Shown here: piece by piece, positions 1-6,443 of the stretch | How the letters are laid out: each line of letters starts with the position of its first letter | Numbering within the stretch: position 1 is the first letter of the stretch | Assembly (NCBI GenBank): GCA_002405755.1 | Contig: DHMK01000041.1 | Span: 225 to 19,052, forward strand | Direction: 5' to 3' | DNA length: 18,828 nucleotides | Source of the DNA: Clostridiales bacterium UBA4644 | GTDB lineage: Bacteria > Bacillota > Clostridia > Oscillospirales > Butyricicoccaceae | Notes under the pieces: model-generated | The model's database searches: none | Seen by the model: only the letters and a program-made list of their open reading frames with translations | Told to the model about the DNA's origin: nothing | Position numbers and translations under genes: made by a program

Positions 1-294
1 CACCCGCCGGCCTTTACAAAATCCCGCAGGACGGTCCACAGCGCGGAGAAGGGCTATAAGGAGATCAACCTGCGGGCCATGCGTCTGCTGCCCCGGGGCG
101 GCTATCTGGCGACGGCCTCCTGCAGCCACTTTATGCCGGCGGAGCTGTTTGAAAACATGCTGCGCGCCGCCGCACGGGACGTCGGCGTGGAGCTGCGGCA
201 GATCGAAGCCCGCCAGCAGGCCCCGGACCACCCCATCCTCTGGAACGTCCCCGAGACGGATTATTTGAAATTCTATCTCTTCCAGGTGGTATAA
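1..294 (+). CDS. Class I SAM-dependent rRNA methyltransferase, RlmI-like (3' part)
   Basis: This is the last 97 codons of a gene that enters from the left edge; the reading frame is open from base 1 to the TAA at 292-294. The first residues read HPPAFTKSR, which matches the D-P-P-A-F-x-K-S/x catalytic loop of RlmI/YwbD-type 23S rRNA cytosine-C5 methyltransferases. It is followed by GYKEINLRAM and LATASCSHFM, also typical of that family (the conserved SCSHH/SCSHF segment). The product would use SAM to methylate 23S rRNA in the cytoplasm. The PUA-like N-terminal domain and the SAM-binding glycine loop lie outside the window. The family assignment is from recognised motifs; the exact rRNA position modified is not deducible. 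The next gene starts 30 bases downstream, so the two may be co-transcribed. Confidence 0.85.
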   Translation, partial: HPPAFTKSRRTVHSAEKGYKEINLRAMRLLPRGGYLATASCSHFMPAELFENMLRAAARDVGVELRQIEARQQAPDHPILWNVPETDYLKFYLFQVV

Positions 295-324
295 CGCCCC
301 GGAAGCAGAGAAAGGGAGCCTTTG

Positions 325-747
325 ATGAACTGGAAAAAGCTGATCAAGATCCTGATCCTTCCCCTGCTGCTGCTCTGCGCTTTTTTGTGGTACCGGGCCC
401 CGGTGCGCTTTCTCAGAGGCATAAAGGCTTCGGAGGTGGCCTGCATCCGGATCTTCGACGGCAACACGGGCCATAAGCTGGATGTGACGGAGCCTTCCGC
501 CGTCGAGGCGATCCTGACCAATCTGCAGACCACGCCCGTCCGCCGCAGCGGCATTTCGCTGCTGCACATGGGCTATCGCTACCGCATGACCTTTCAGGAT
601 GCCGCCGGCGGCACGCTGGGGCAGATCATTCTGAATTCCGCAACAACGCTGCGAAGCGATCCGTTTTTCTATAAAAACGAAGAGGGCGGGCTTTGTTACG
701 ATTATATTTGGGATATTTTCGACAAAAGCTACGGCTATCTTCCGTAA
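325..747 (+). CDS. Hypothetical membrane-anchored small protein
   Basis: I do not recognise a named family for this 140-residue protein. The ATG at 325 is preceded by AAAGGGAG at a normal distance; an in-frame TTG just before it (322) is less likely. Residues 2-22 hold a lysine-rich start followed by a leucine-rich hydrophobic stretch (a signal anchor or uncleaved signal peptide, without a clear lipobox). About 115 mostly polar residues follow and probably lie outside the membrane. This part has a possible beta-rich fold (VACIRIFDG, YRYRMTFQD, GQIILNSATTL) and an aromatic C-terminus. The gene follows the methyltransferase by 30 bases and ends at a clear terminator. A small surface or envelope protein is the safest description. 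Confidence 0.75.
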   Translation: MNWKKLIKILILPLLLLCAFLWYRAPVRFLRGIKASEVACIRIFDGNTGHKLDVTEPSAVEAILTNLQTTPVRRSGISLLHMGYRYRMTFQDAAGGTLGQIILNSATTLRSDPFFYKNEEGGLCYDYIWDIFDKSYGYLP

Positions 748-764
748 AAAACGCATAAAAAATC

Positions 765-798
765 AGGCTCTGCTGCGCCATTGGCAGAGCCTTTCTCT
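765..798 (+). terminator. Intrinsic terminator after the small membrane protein
   Basis: AGGCTCTGC (765-773) and GCAGAGCCT (784-792) form a perfect 9-bp stem around a 10-base loop, followed by TTTCTCTGT. It separates the methyltransferase/membrane-protein unit from the reductase gene. Confidence 0.85.
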
Positions 799-820
799 GT
801 CTCTCTGCCCCGAGCGGGGA

Positions 821-849
821 TTGACCAAACCGGAAAAGACTGATATACG
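821..849 (+). promoter_or_regulatory. SigA-type promoter of the DCCP-type reductase
   Basis: TTGACC (821-826), 17 bases, then TATACG (844-849). It lies between the upstream terminator and the ATG at 926. Its presence argues against a start at 821 for the reductase, although the frame is open there. Confidence 0.6.
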
Positions 850-925
850 CTGCTTTGGCAAGCGCGCCGCGCGGCCCCAGAAACAGATTTTACGGGAGAC
901 GGCGCGGCGCCGGAATGGAGACTGC

Positions 926-2083
926 ATGATGGAACAAAAACAGCTGCCGGAAAAATTTCAGGAGTTTTCAGAAGCGCGGAAAAACGGCTTTCTGCGGGCA
1001 AAGGCCGTGAAGGACGCCGGCGGGAGGATTGCCGGGACCTTCTGCACCTATACGCCCAATGAGGTCTTCGACGCGGCGGGCGTTTACACCGTCAGCCTTT
1101 GCGGCACCAGCGACGAGACCGTCGCCGCGGCGGAGGCGGAGCTGCCCAAGAATCTTTGTCCGCTGATCAAATCCAGCTATGGCTTTGCCGTCTCCGACAA
1201 GTGTCCCTACACCTATTTTTCCGATCTCATCGTGGGCGAGACCACCTGCGACGGCAAAAAGAAGATGTATGAGCTGCTGGGCCGGTTGAAGGATGTCCAT
1301 GTGATGCACCTGCCCCAGGGGATCGACCGGCCTTATGCGGCGGAGCTTTGGCGGCGGGAGCTGGAATATCTCAAGACCCTGCTGGAGGAAAAGTTCGGCG
1401 CGGAGATCACGGACGAAAAGCTCCGGGCAGCCTGCCGCCTGCGCAACCGTCTCCGCCGGGCCAAGCTGGAACTGATGGAGATGCAGAAGCTTTGTCCGCC
1501 GCCGGCCAATTATACCGATCTGTATCATGTGATCGACAGCGCCAATTACAGCTTCGATGTGGAACGGTCCATCCGGGCCATTGCGGAGATGACCGCAGCG
1601 ATCAAGGCTGCCTATGAAGCGGGCCAGCGGCCCGTCAGCCCGGACCGCAAGCGTATCCTGATCACCGGCTGTCCCTCCACCGGCGTTTTGCAGAAGACGG
1701 TGGGGGAGATCGAGAAGAACGGCGGCGTGGTGGTGTGCATGGAAAACTGCAACGGTCTGAAGGCGGCCATCCAGATGGTGGACGAGCAGGCGCCGGATAT
1801 CCTGCAGGCCATTGCTGACCGCTATCTGGAGATCGGCTGTGCCGTCATGTCGCCGGATACCAAGCGCATGGAGCTTTTGCAGCGGCTGCTGCGGGAATAC
1901 CGGATCGACGGCGTGGTGGAGATCATCCTGCAGGCCTGCCATCCCTATGCTATCGAGCGCCAGCAGGTGCGGGAGACCGTCCGGCAGATGGGCCTGCCCT
2001 ATATCGCCGTGGAGACAGACTATTCCCAGTCTGACGCAGGCCAGCTGAGCACCCGGCTGTCCGCCTTTATCGAGATGCTTTGA
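926..2083 (+). CDS. 2-hydroxyacyl-CoA dehydratase family / double-cubane-cluster-containing anaerobic reductase
   Basis: This 385-residue protein belongs to the HgdB/FldB superfamily and best fits the double-cubane [8Fe-9S] reductases (YjiM-like, DCCP), which couple ATP-driven electron transfer to reduction of an unsettled substrate. Twelve cysteines occur, including those in GTFC (40), NLCP (78), DKCPYTYF (93), GETTC (108), ITGCP (249), CMENC (271 and 275) and LQACH (338); several of these should hold the cluster. The length equals the usual size of this subgroup. The frame is open upstream to 821, but the GGAG at 917-920 and the promoter at 821-849 support starting at the ATG ATG pair at 926/929. 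No activator ATPase (YjiL/HgdC type) and no second dehydratase subunit lie next to it, so it must borrow an activator encoded elsewhere. It is monocistronic between two terminators. Confidence 0.88.
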   Translation: MMEQKQLPEKFQEFSEARKNGFLRAKAVKDAGGRIAGTFCTYTPNEVFDAAGVYTVSLCGTSDETVAAAEAELPKNLCPLIKSSYGFAVSDKCPYTYFSDLIVGETTCDGKKKMYELLGRLKDVHVMHLPQGIDRPYAAELWRRELEYLKTLLEEKFGAEITDEKLRAACRLRNRLRRAKLELMEMQKLCPPPANYTDLYHVIDSANYSFDVERSIRAIAEMTAAIKAAYEAGQRPVSPDRKRILITGCPSTGVLQKTVGEIEKNGGVVVCMENCNGLKAAIQMVDEQAPDILQAIADRYLEIGCAVMSPDTKRMELLQRLLREYRIDGVVEIILQACHPYAIERQQVRETVRQMGLPYIAVETDYSQSDAGQLSTRLSAFIEML

Positions 2084-2110
2084 GCCTCTGAACAGGAAAT
2101 AAAAAACACA

Positions 2111-2163
2111 GCGTGCGGCATTTCTGCGCAGATCCGGTTGCAGAAGCGCCGCACGCCTTTTTC
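2111..2163 (+). terminator. Intrinsic terminator after the DCCP-type reductase
   Basis: GCGTGCGGC (2111-2119) pairs perfectly with GCCGCACGC (2148-2156), followed by CTTTTTC. Inside the loop TTCTGC (2122-2127) can pair with GCAGAA (2140-2145), giving one long hairpin. Confidence 0.88.
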
Positions 2164-2237
2164 ATAAAAGCGGGGGAGAGACGGGAAACGGCAGAAATGC
2201 GAAACTCTTTTTGGAGGAGAAAGCAGAAGGAGCCATC

Positions 2238-2297
2238 GTGAAAGGCCGTCTCACGCGCTGTATGGAAAGGATCGATTTTCCGAAGCGGATGAACTAA
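2238..2297 (+). CDS. Possible 19-residue leader peptide upstream of azlC
   Basis: A GTG start with AAGGAG (2227-2232) in front opens a 19-codon frame that ends in TAA 38 bases before the azlC start. The peptide begins VKGRLTRCMER and is not rich in branched-chain amino acids, so it does not look like a classical attenuation leader. The roughly 170 bases between the previous terminator and azlC otherwise hold only weak promoter-like sequence (TAAAAT at 2295-2300 without a good -35). This is a ribosome-site-based guess and could be chance. Confidence 0.2.
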   Translation: MKGRLTRCMERIDFPKRMN

Positions 2298-2335
2298 AAT
2301 AAGAGGCAAGACAAAATGAGATGAGGCATCGATCC

Positions 2336-3019
2336 ATGAAACGCACACTGTTTTTTGAGGGAGCCAAAAGCGCCGTTCCCATTTGCCTGGGCTTGATCCC
2401 CGTTGGTATTTCCTATGGTCTGCTGGCGCTGCAGGCGGGCTTTACGCAATTTGAGACTGTGCTGATGTCTGCGTTGGTGATGGCCGGCTCCTCTCAGCTG
2501 ATGGTGGCGGGTATGATCGGCAAGGCCACAGTGCTGGCTATGATCACGGCGGTGTTTTTTGTAAATCTGCGGCATCTGGTGATGAGCAGTGCGGTCATGA
2601 GCCGTATGGAGCCGGCGCCGCTGGGGGTCAAGCTGTTGAGCACCTTTGCGCTCTGCGACGAATCCTTTGCGCTGTTTTCGCTGTCCGATCGCCGCAGCGC
2701 AGCCTATCTGTTGGGATCGAATACCGCGCTGTACGGCACATGGATCCTGGCGTCGGTGCTGGGCGTTGTGATCGGACAAGGCTTGCCGGAGGTGGTGGCC
2801 AAGAGCTTTGGGGTGGCGTTTTATGCATCGTTTCTTGCTTTGCTGCTGCCAAACGCGAAGAAGTCCTGCAGGATCGCCCTGCTGGTATTGCTGACTGCCG
2901 GAATGAACACGGTGCTGCAGCTTTTTCTGCCCGCCAGCTGTGCGGTGATCCTTTCTATGGTGATCAGCGCTGCGATCGGGACCTTTTTTGTGGAAACGGA
3001 AAGCAATGAGCAGGCTTGA
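2336..3019 (+). CDS. azlC: AzlC family branched-chain amino acid exporter, large subunit
   Basis: From the ATG at 2336 the protein has 227 residues and begins MKRTLFFEGAKSAVPICLG, the usual start of AzlC proteins. The family signature region P-x-G-I-S-Y-G (near residue 25) and the segment MAGSSQLM are present. About seven hydrophobic segments run through the protein. AzlC and the small AzlD together form an LIV-E class exporter of branched-chain amino acids in the cytoplasmic membrane; some act on related toxic analogues. An ATG at 2321 adds five residues; GATGAGG (2320-2326) fits the 2336 start better. The stop overlaps the azlD start by 14 bases, showing translational coupling. No regulator gene (AzlB/Lrp type) is adjacent. 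Confidence 0.9.
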   Translation: MKRTLFFEGAKSAVPICLGLIPVGISYGLLALQAGFTQFETVLMSALVMAGSSQLMVAGMIGKATVLAMITAVFFVNLRHLVMSSAVMSRMEPAPLGVKLLSTFALCDESFALFSLSDRRSAAYLLGSNTALYGTWILASVLGVVIGQGLPEVVAKSFGVAFYASFLALLLPNAKKSCRIALLVLLTAGMNTVLQLFLPASCAVILSMVISAAIGTFFVETESNEQA

Positions 3020-3260
3020 GGTATATCTTTTGATCTTTGGTATGGCTGCGGCCACATATATTCCCCGCGCTCTGCCTGCATTTTTGATGGACAAGCTTGC
3101 GCTGAGCAAGCGCGTGGAAAGCTTCCTTTCCCTGCTGCCTTATACGGCGCTGTCGGCCTTGATCTTTCCCGGTGTTTTCTCTGTGGATGCGGAGCATCCG
3201 CTGTTTGACATTGCCGGCGCCGCAGCGGCAGCGTTGCTTGCGCTGAAAAATGCTCCCTGA
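3006..3260 (+). CDS. azlD: AzlD family branched-chain amino acid exporter, small subunit; frameshifted near the C-terminus
   Basis: The reading frame gives 84 residues starting MSRLEVYLLIFGMAAATYIP, with the AzlD hallmarks R-A-L-P-A-F near residue 24 and SFLSLLPYTALSAL near residue 44. AzlD proteins usually have about 100-110 residues and end with another transmembrane helix. Here the frame stops early, after ALKNAP. The missing helix is present in another frame just downstream (3251-3316). One extra A in the A5 run at 3246-3250 would restore a protein of about 104 residues with a normal end. Either the gene is mutated, or the sequence has a homopolymer error. The start lies inside the end of azlC, so the pair is translationally coupled. 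Confidence 0.82.
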   Translation: MSRLEVYLLIFGMAAATYIPRALPAFLMDKLALSKRVESFLSLLPYTALSALIFPGVFSVDAEHPLFDIAGAAAAALLALKNAP

Positions 3261-3316
3261 TCGTCTGTGTGCTGGCCGCCGTTGCAGTCAACTGCATATT
3301 GTATCTGCTTTTTTAG
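3251..3316 (+). pseudogene. Out-of-frame C-terminal remnant of azlD
   Basis: Read in the frame of the TGC at 3251, this piece gives CSLIVCVLAAVAVNCILYLL plus F and a TAG stop at 3314-3316. This is a typical final AzlD transmembrane helix. It joins the end of the azlD frame directly if one base is added in the A run at 3246-3250. No start codon or ribosome site of its own is seen. Confidence 0.75.
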
Positions 3317-3353
3317 AAGGATCCATGGAGAGAAAGCGCATCGCCTGCTTCGT

Positions 3354-4262
3354 TCAGCTGCCGCACGCTCCGCTTTGCCGTCCGTATTTCGCTTCCATTT
3401 CCTTCGTATCGGCATGGAGCAGCTCCAGCGCCCGCGCCTGGATGCGGGAGAGCACCGTTTGATCCGTGTCGGCAAACGCGCGCCTGATTCTTGCGGAGGC
3501 TGCCGCGTGGCTGTCATCCGCTTTGCCCTCGTCTGCCTCCGACAAAAACTTTTGCAGCAGGCCCAAATCGCCGGAATAGTGCAGCTCCACCAGCTTTGCC
3601 CGATATTCCAGCTCCGCCGGGGTGATCCCGGGGAAGCGCTTCATGTCCACGGTATGCTGCGCCTCATGCTTCAGAAGCGAAACAAGAAACCGCTCGCTCC
3701 CAAAATCATAGGCCTGCTCGATGCAGTTGATGGTGCCGTCGGGGGAGGCCCAGCCGCCCGTGCCGTATCGCCCGAAGGTCAGATAATCCATCCAGCTGCG
3801 AAAGACGAAGCTCTTGAGGATGTTGACAGTATAATCCGCCGTTCCCTCCGGAAGCTGGACGGGATAGACGGTGGGGACGGTATCCCGCCAGATATAAGGG
3901 CCGTAATAGCCCTGGGTCTTCCCGAAAAGCGCGTGATAGCCCGCATCCTCAAACATCGCCTGAAGCCGCTGTGTCAGAAGCGCTTCATCGGCATCCGGCA
4001 TATGCAGCAGCGCCCGCAGCCCGGTGAGCAGTCTGTCTGCGGCCTCGGCCTCCGGCAAGCCACAATAAAAGCGATCCCGAAAATAGATCTGATATAGGCG
4101 CAGGATGGCGTTAAGGTCGTCGGGCAGCTCGTATGCGCGGTATTTCTGATCTTCAAAAACCGCCGCATAGGCAGGGACAATGTCCTTGAATTCCGCGTGC
4201 TCGCGCATATACGCAATGGCGCCCTTGAGGTCTCCGCGGAGGAAAAATTGACGGATCGGCAT
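3354..4262 (-). CDS. Putative zinc metallopeptidase-like protein with HEAQH motif
   Basis: A 302-residue soluble protein with no named family that I can recall. The ATG at 4262 has an excellent AAGGAG 5 bases upstream; the frame runs on to 4379 but that part lacks a ribosome site and enters the neighbouring gene. Residues 199-203 read HEAQH, fitting the HExxH zinc motif, in LVSLLKHEAQHTVDMKRFPG. Glutamates at 217/219 (PAELEYR) and in the later SEADEG segment could supply the third zinc ligand. The N-terminal half is helical and acidic, with aromatic stretches (LRLYQIYFRDRFYCG). There is no signal peptide, so it should act in the cytoplasm. It lies 32 bases after the kinase-like gene and is probably co-transcribed, though a TATAAT (4294-4299 on the minus strand) could give extra transcription. 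Peptidase function is inferred from the motif only. Confidence 0.72.
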   Translation of the reverse strand: MPIRQFFLRGDLKGAIAYMREHAEFKDIVPAYAAVFEDQKYRAYELPDDLNAILRLYQIYFRDRFYCGLPEAEAADRLLTGLRALLHMPDADEALLTQRLQAMFEDAGYHALFGKTQGYYGPYIWRDTVPTVYPVQLPEGTADYTVNILKSFVFRSWMDYLTFGRYGTGGWASPDGTINCIEQAYDFGSERFLVSLLKHEAQHTVDMKRFPGITPAELEYRAKLVELHYSGDLGLLQKFLSEADEGKADDSHAAASARIRRAFADTDQTVLSRIQARALELLHADTKEMEAKYGRQSGACGS

Positions 4263-4294
4263 GGTTTTCTCCTTTGTAAGCTTTGATTTGATCA

Positions 4295-4729
4295 TTATAG
4301 CACGACCGCCGGAGCAGATCCGCCGCCTTCTGTGATCCGGGCGGCGCTTTGCCGGCGGAACGCAAAGGGAAGCGGCCACAGCAAGGCGGGGTCGATCCGA
4401 TACTCGCCGTCGATCAGGAGATAGTCCGTTCCGTTCTCCCTTGCAAGCGCCAGGAAGCGCGCATTGTCCGCCAACGCGTGCTCTATGGTGTAGGCTTCAT
4501 CGTCCAAACGGCTTTCAATTGCTGTTTTGATGATCTCCCGGACGATGGGCCATAGATAATTCGTCAAATCGGCGTCATCGCTCAGGGGCGTGGGCTGTGT
4601 GCTGCCGCTGCGGATCAATCCCATTTTCAAAAGATCGATCGACAGATACGGATATTTATATTTTTCGAGAAGCTTTTGCGCCAACGGGGTCTTGCCTGTA
4701 TGAGACGCCCCGGTGATCAAAATAATCAT
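4295..4729 (-). CDS. P-loop NTPase / adenylate-kinase-like protein, apparently internally shortened
   Basis: From the ATG at 4729 (GGAG upstream) the protein has 144 residues. It opens MIILITGASHTGKT, a Walker A loop at residues 7-14, followed by KYPYLSIDLLKMGLIRSG. This matches a small clostridial AAA/adenylate-kinase-like family that I recall as about 190-200 residues long. In that family the stretch after IVREIIKTAIE continues with a block containing an IVEGCYIPFDW-like motif and reaches NRLDD only about 55 residues later. Here TAIE runs straight into SRLDDEAYTIEHALADNARFLALA, so the middle looks deleted in frame, at about 4510-4520. The lost block probably includes substrate or Walker B elements, so activity is doubtful. 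A TATAAT lies at 4772-4777 on the minus strand. The gene precedes the HEAQH protein gene. Confidence 0.7.
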   Translation of the reverse strand: MIILITGASHTGKTPLAQKLLEKYKYPYLSIDLLKMGLIRSGSTQPTPLSDDADLTNYLWPIVREIIKTAIESRLDDEAYTIEHALADNARFLALARENGTDYLLIDGEYRIDPALLWPLPFAFRRQSAARITEGGGSAPAVVL

Positions 4730-4852
4730 TTTTTGCTCCACTGATCTCAGGCGATGAAACCTTTTATCTGAATTATAGCATAATATCGGGAAAGCTTCCA
4801 TACCGATTTAAGCGGAGGAACGGTCGTTTTCTCCGTTTTTTGCAGTCTCCCC

Positions 4853-4881
4853 TTGACAGGCGGAGGTGACAATGGTATGAT
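4853..4881 (+). promoter_or_regulatory. Strong SigA promoter of the XRE-DUF3169 cluster
   Basis: TTGACA (4853-4858), a 17-base spacer, then TATGAT (4876-4881). Transcription should begin near 4888, inside the first full operator repeat. Confidence 0.85.
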
Positions 4882-4927
4882 GCATTATGACAAGGATAAT
4901 TGTCATATAGACAAATGATATTGTCAT
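4867..4927 (+). promoter_or_regulatory. Operator array for the XRE regulator (21-bp period)
   Basis: ATGACAA (4887-4893), six bases, TTGTCAT (4900-4906) is a perfect inverted repeat over the predicted start of transcription. A second copy with the same six-base spacing, TAGACAA (4908-4914) and TTGTCAT (4921-4927), follows exactly 21 bp later. A left half-site TGACAA also lies 21 bp earlier (4867-4872), in the promoter spacer. The spacing equals two DNA turns, so bound dimers would line up on one face. Autorepression by the XRE protein encoded at 4941 is inferred. Confidence 0.75.
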
Positions 4928-4940
4928 GCGGAGGTGATGT

Positions 4941-5150
4941 ATGGTCCTGCGAAATCGTTTGAAGGAGCGCAGAGCCGCACTGAATGTGAATCAGCAGGAG
5001 ATGGGACGCCTGTGCGGCGTATCGCGGCAGACCATCAGCCTGATCGAGCGCGGCGATTATTCTCCGTCGGTCACTCTGGCCCTGACGATCGCAAAGGTCT
5101 GCGGCGTGACAGTGGAAGAGGTTTTCTATTTACAGGAGGAAACAAAATGA
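4941..5150 (+). CDS. XRE family transcriptional regulator (small, HTH only)
   Basis: A 69-residue protein made almost wholly of a helix-turn-helix domain: RNRLKERRAALNVNQQEMGR, then LCGVSRQTISLIERGDYSPS as the recognition region. This is the YozG/YgzD-like class of minimal Cro/CI regulators. The ATG at 4941 follows a near-perfect GGAGGTGAT. Two inverted repeats directly upstream are the obvious binding sites, implying negative autoregulation of the cluster. Its stop overlaps the next start by four bases (ATGA), so it is translationally coupled to the DUF3169 membrane protein. In Firmicutes this type of regulator is commonly paired with a DUF3169 protein. Confidence 0.93.
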   Translation: MVLRNRLKERRAALNVNQQEMGRLCGVSRQTISLIERGDYSPSVTLALTIAKVCGVTVEEVFYLQEETK

Positions 5151-5950
5151 AAAATGATGAGATCAGGCAGGCAAATCGAAAGGCGCTGCCCAAATTTCTC
5201 CTTTTCGCGGTGGCGTGCGCGATCGTCGGCGGCGTGATCGGTTATTTTTCCGGTTATGGCGCGGCAAAGGGCGGGCTGGAGCAATTGACCGCCAGGATCA
5301 AGGAAGCGGGAGCGTTTTTCGGAACGCACATTGCTCCGTGGCTGATGCTGGCGCTGGCGGTCACTGTACCGGCAGTCTGCATCCCGATCTATCGGAGCGC
5401 AAGGAAGCTGGCGGCCGCGTGGGACGGCGAGGATGAGGCCGTCTCGGATGCGATCGACCGAAAGCTGTCTTTGGCGATTTGGATTACAAGTGCATCTCTT
5501 ATTCTCTCTTATTTTTTGATTGCGGCATCCTATGCGGGAGGCTTTGCAATATTCGATGACAAAAAACGAACCGTTATGTTTTTCATCGGCATTGCAGCTT
5601 TCTTCGGAATTATGGCTGAGTCGATTATTCTTCAGCAAAAGTGTGTGGACGCCGCCAAGCAGACGAACCCCGAAAAGAAAGCGTCCGTCTATGATATGCG
5701 GTTTCAGAAAAAATGGATGGAGGACTGCGACGAAGCCGAGAGGAGCATGATCGGCAAATGCGCATACAAAGCGTACTCTGCGACCAATACGGTCTGCGCA
5801 GTGCTTGCCATTGCGCTTGCGGTCTGCGCGCTTGTGTTTGATATCGGGTTCTTGCCCTCCTTTATGGTATGCCTCGTCTGGATCGTCAATCTGACGGTAT
5901 ACTGCAGGGAAGCCATGCGCTGCTCCGGGGCGGGCAGCAAGATCGCCTGA
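5147..5950 (+). CDS. DUF3169 family membrane protein
   Basis: A 267-residue integral membrane protein with about six hydrophobic segments, near residues 15-36, 62-82, 108-130, 143-163, 211-231 and 235-254. A polar, charged loop lies between the fourth and fifth (KTNPEKKASVYDMRF-like region, residues 170-205). The pattern and the preceding small XRE gene fit the DUF3169 family, whose function is unknown. AGGAGG lies just upstream and the ATG overlaps the regulator stop by four bases, so the pair is co-translated. The longer open frame that begins at 4934 is only a shadow of the regulator gene. Roles in sensing or envelope stress are speculation. Confidence 0.85.
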   Translation: MKNDEIRQANRKALPKFLLFAVACAIVGGVIGYFSGYGAAKGGLEQLTARIKEAGAFFGTHIAPWLMLALAVTVPAVCIPIYRSARKLAAAWDGEDEAVSDAIDRKLSLAIWITSASLILSYFLIAASYAGGFAIFDDKKRTVMFFIGIAAFFGIMAESIILQQKCVDAAKQTNPEKKASVYDMRFQKKWMEDCDEAERSMIGKCAYKAYSATNTVCAVLAIALAVCALVFDIGFLPSFMVCLVWIVNLTVYCREAMRCSGAGSKIA

Positions 5951-5973
5951 GGACAAAGCGGGAGAGATGCGCG

Positions 5974-6330
5974 ATGGACAATTTTTATCTCATTTTGCTT
6001 GCCCTGTTTCTTCTTGTGATCCTCCCCTGGATAACACGGCAAAGGAGACTGGCGGCAGTCAGTCATATTTTGAATCAAAAAAAGCAGAACAAGGAGAACA
6101 TTGAAATGAAAGAACTGGCAAAACGCTTTCTCGGAGAAGAATGCATCATTTATACCATCACCTCCAACGACGGTAGCGTTCAGGGCGTGATCAAGGAGAT
6201 CGAGGACGGCGGCATGGTCATCGAGAAGAAGACGGGCGAGCTGGAGATCATCAATCTGGAGTTCGTCACCCGCATCCGGCAGTATCCGAGAAAGAAAAAC
6301 GGGAAGAAAAAGGAGATCGTGCTGGATTAA
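5974..6330 (+). CDS. DUF6897-like protein with N-terminal membrane anchor; possible second internal start
   Basis: The ATG at 5974 follows GGAGAG and gives 118 residues. Residues 3-20 are a hydrophobic helix (LILLALFLLVILPW), then a basic linker up to about residue 44. The rest (from MKELAKRFLGEECIIY) resembles DUF6897: a small beta-rich domain ending in RIRQYPRKKNGKKKEIV. An in-frame ATG at 6106 with its own AAGGAG (6091-6096) could produce the 74-residue domain alone, close to the usual length of stand-alone DUF6897 proteins. It lies 23 bases after DUF3169 with no terminator between, so it belongs to the same transcription unit. Function is unknown. Confidence 0.78.
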   Translation: MDNFYLILLALFLLVILPWITRQRRLAAVSHILNQKKQNKENIEMKELAKRFLGEECIIYTITSNDGSVQGVIKEIEDGGMVIEKKTGELEIINLEFVTRIRQYPRKKNGKKKEIVLD

Positions 6331-6443
6331 GCGCCTCGACGCCGCTGCAAATGCGTTTTGCCGCGTGCAGGCAACAAATTCGCTGTTTGTGGGGAAGACA
6401 TTTTGCGGAAAATCTGCGATTCTTTTCTTCGGAGGGATCGAAA

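Noticed and set aside
968..1942. A 324-codon minus-strand frame over the DCCP-type reductase
   Set aside because: Antisense shadow of a well-supported gene, with low-complexity His/Leu/Arg content.
3246..3260. Programmed -1 frameshift in azlD
   Set aside because: The site G-AAA-AAT is not a good slippery heptamer and no strong downstream pseudoknot is visible; mutation or sequence error is simpler.
3267..4097. Plus-strand frame of 276 codons over the HEAQH protein
   Set aside because: No ribosome site, antisense to the better frame; only its first bases coincide with the azlD remnant region.
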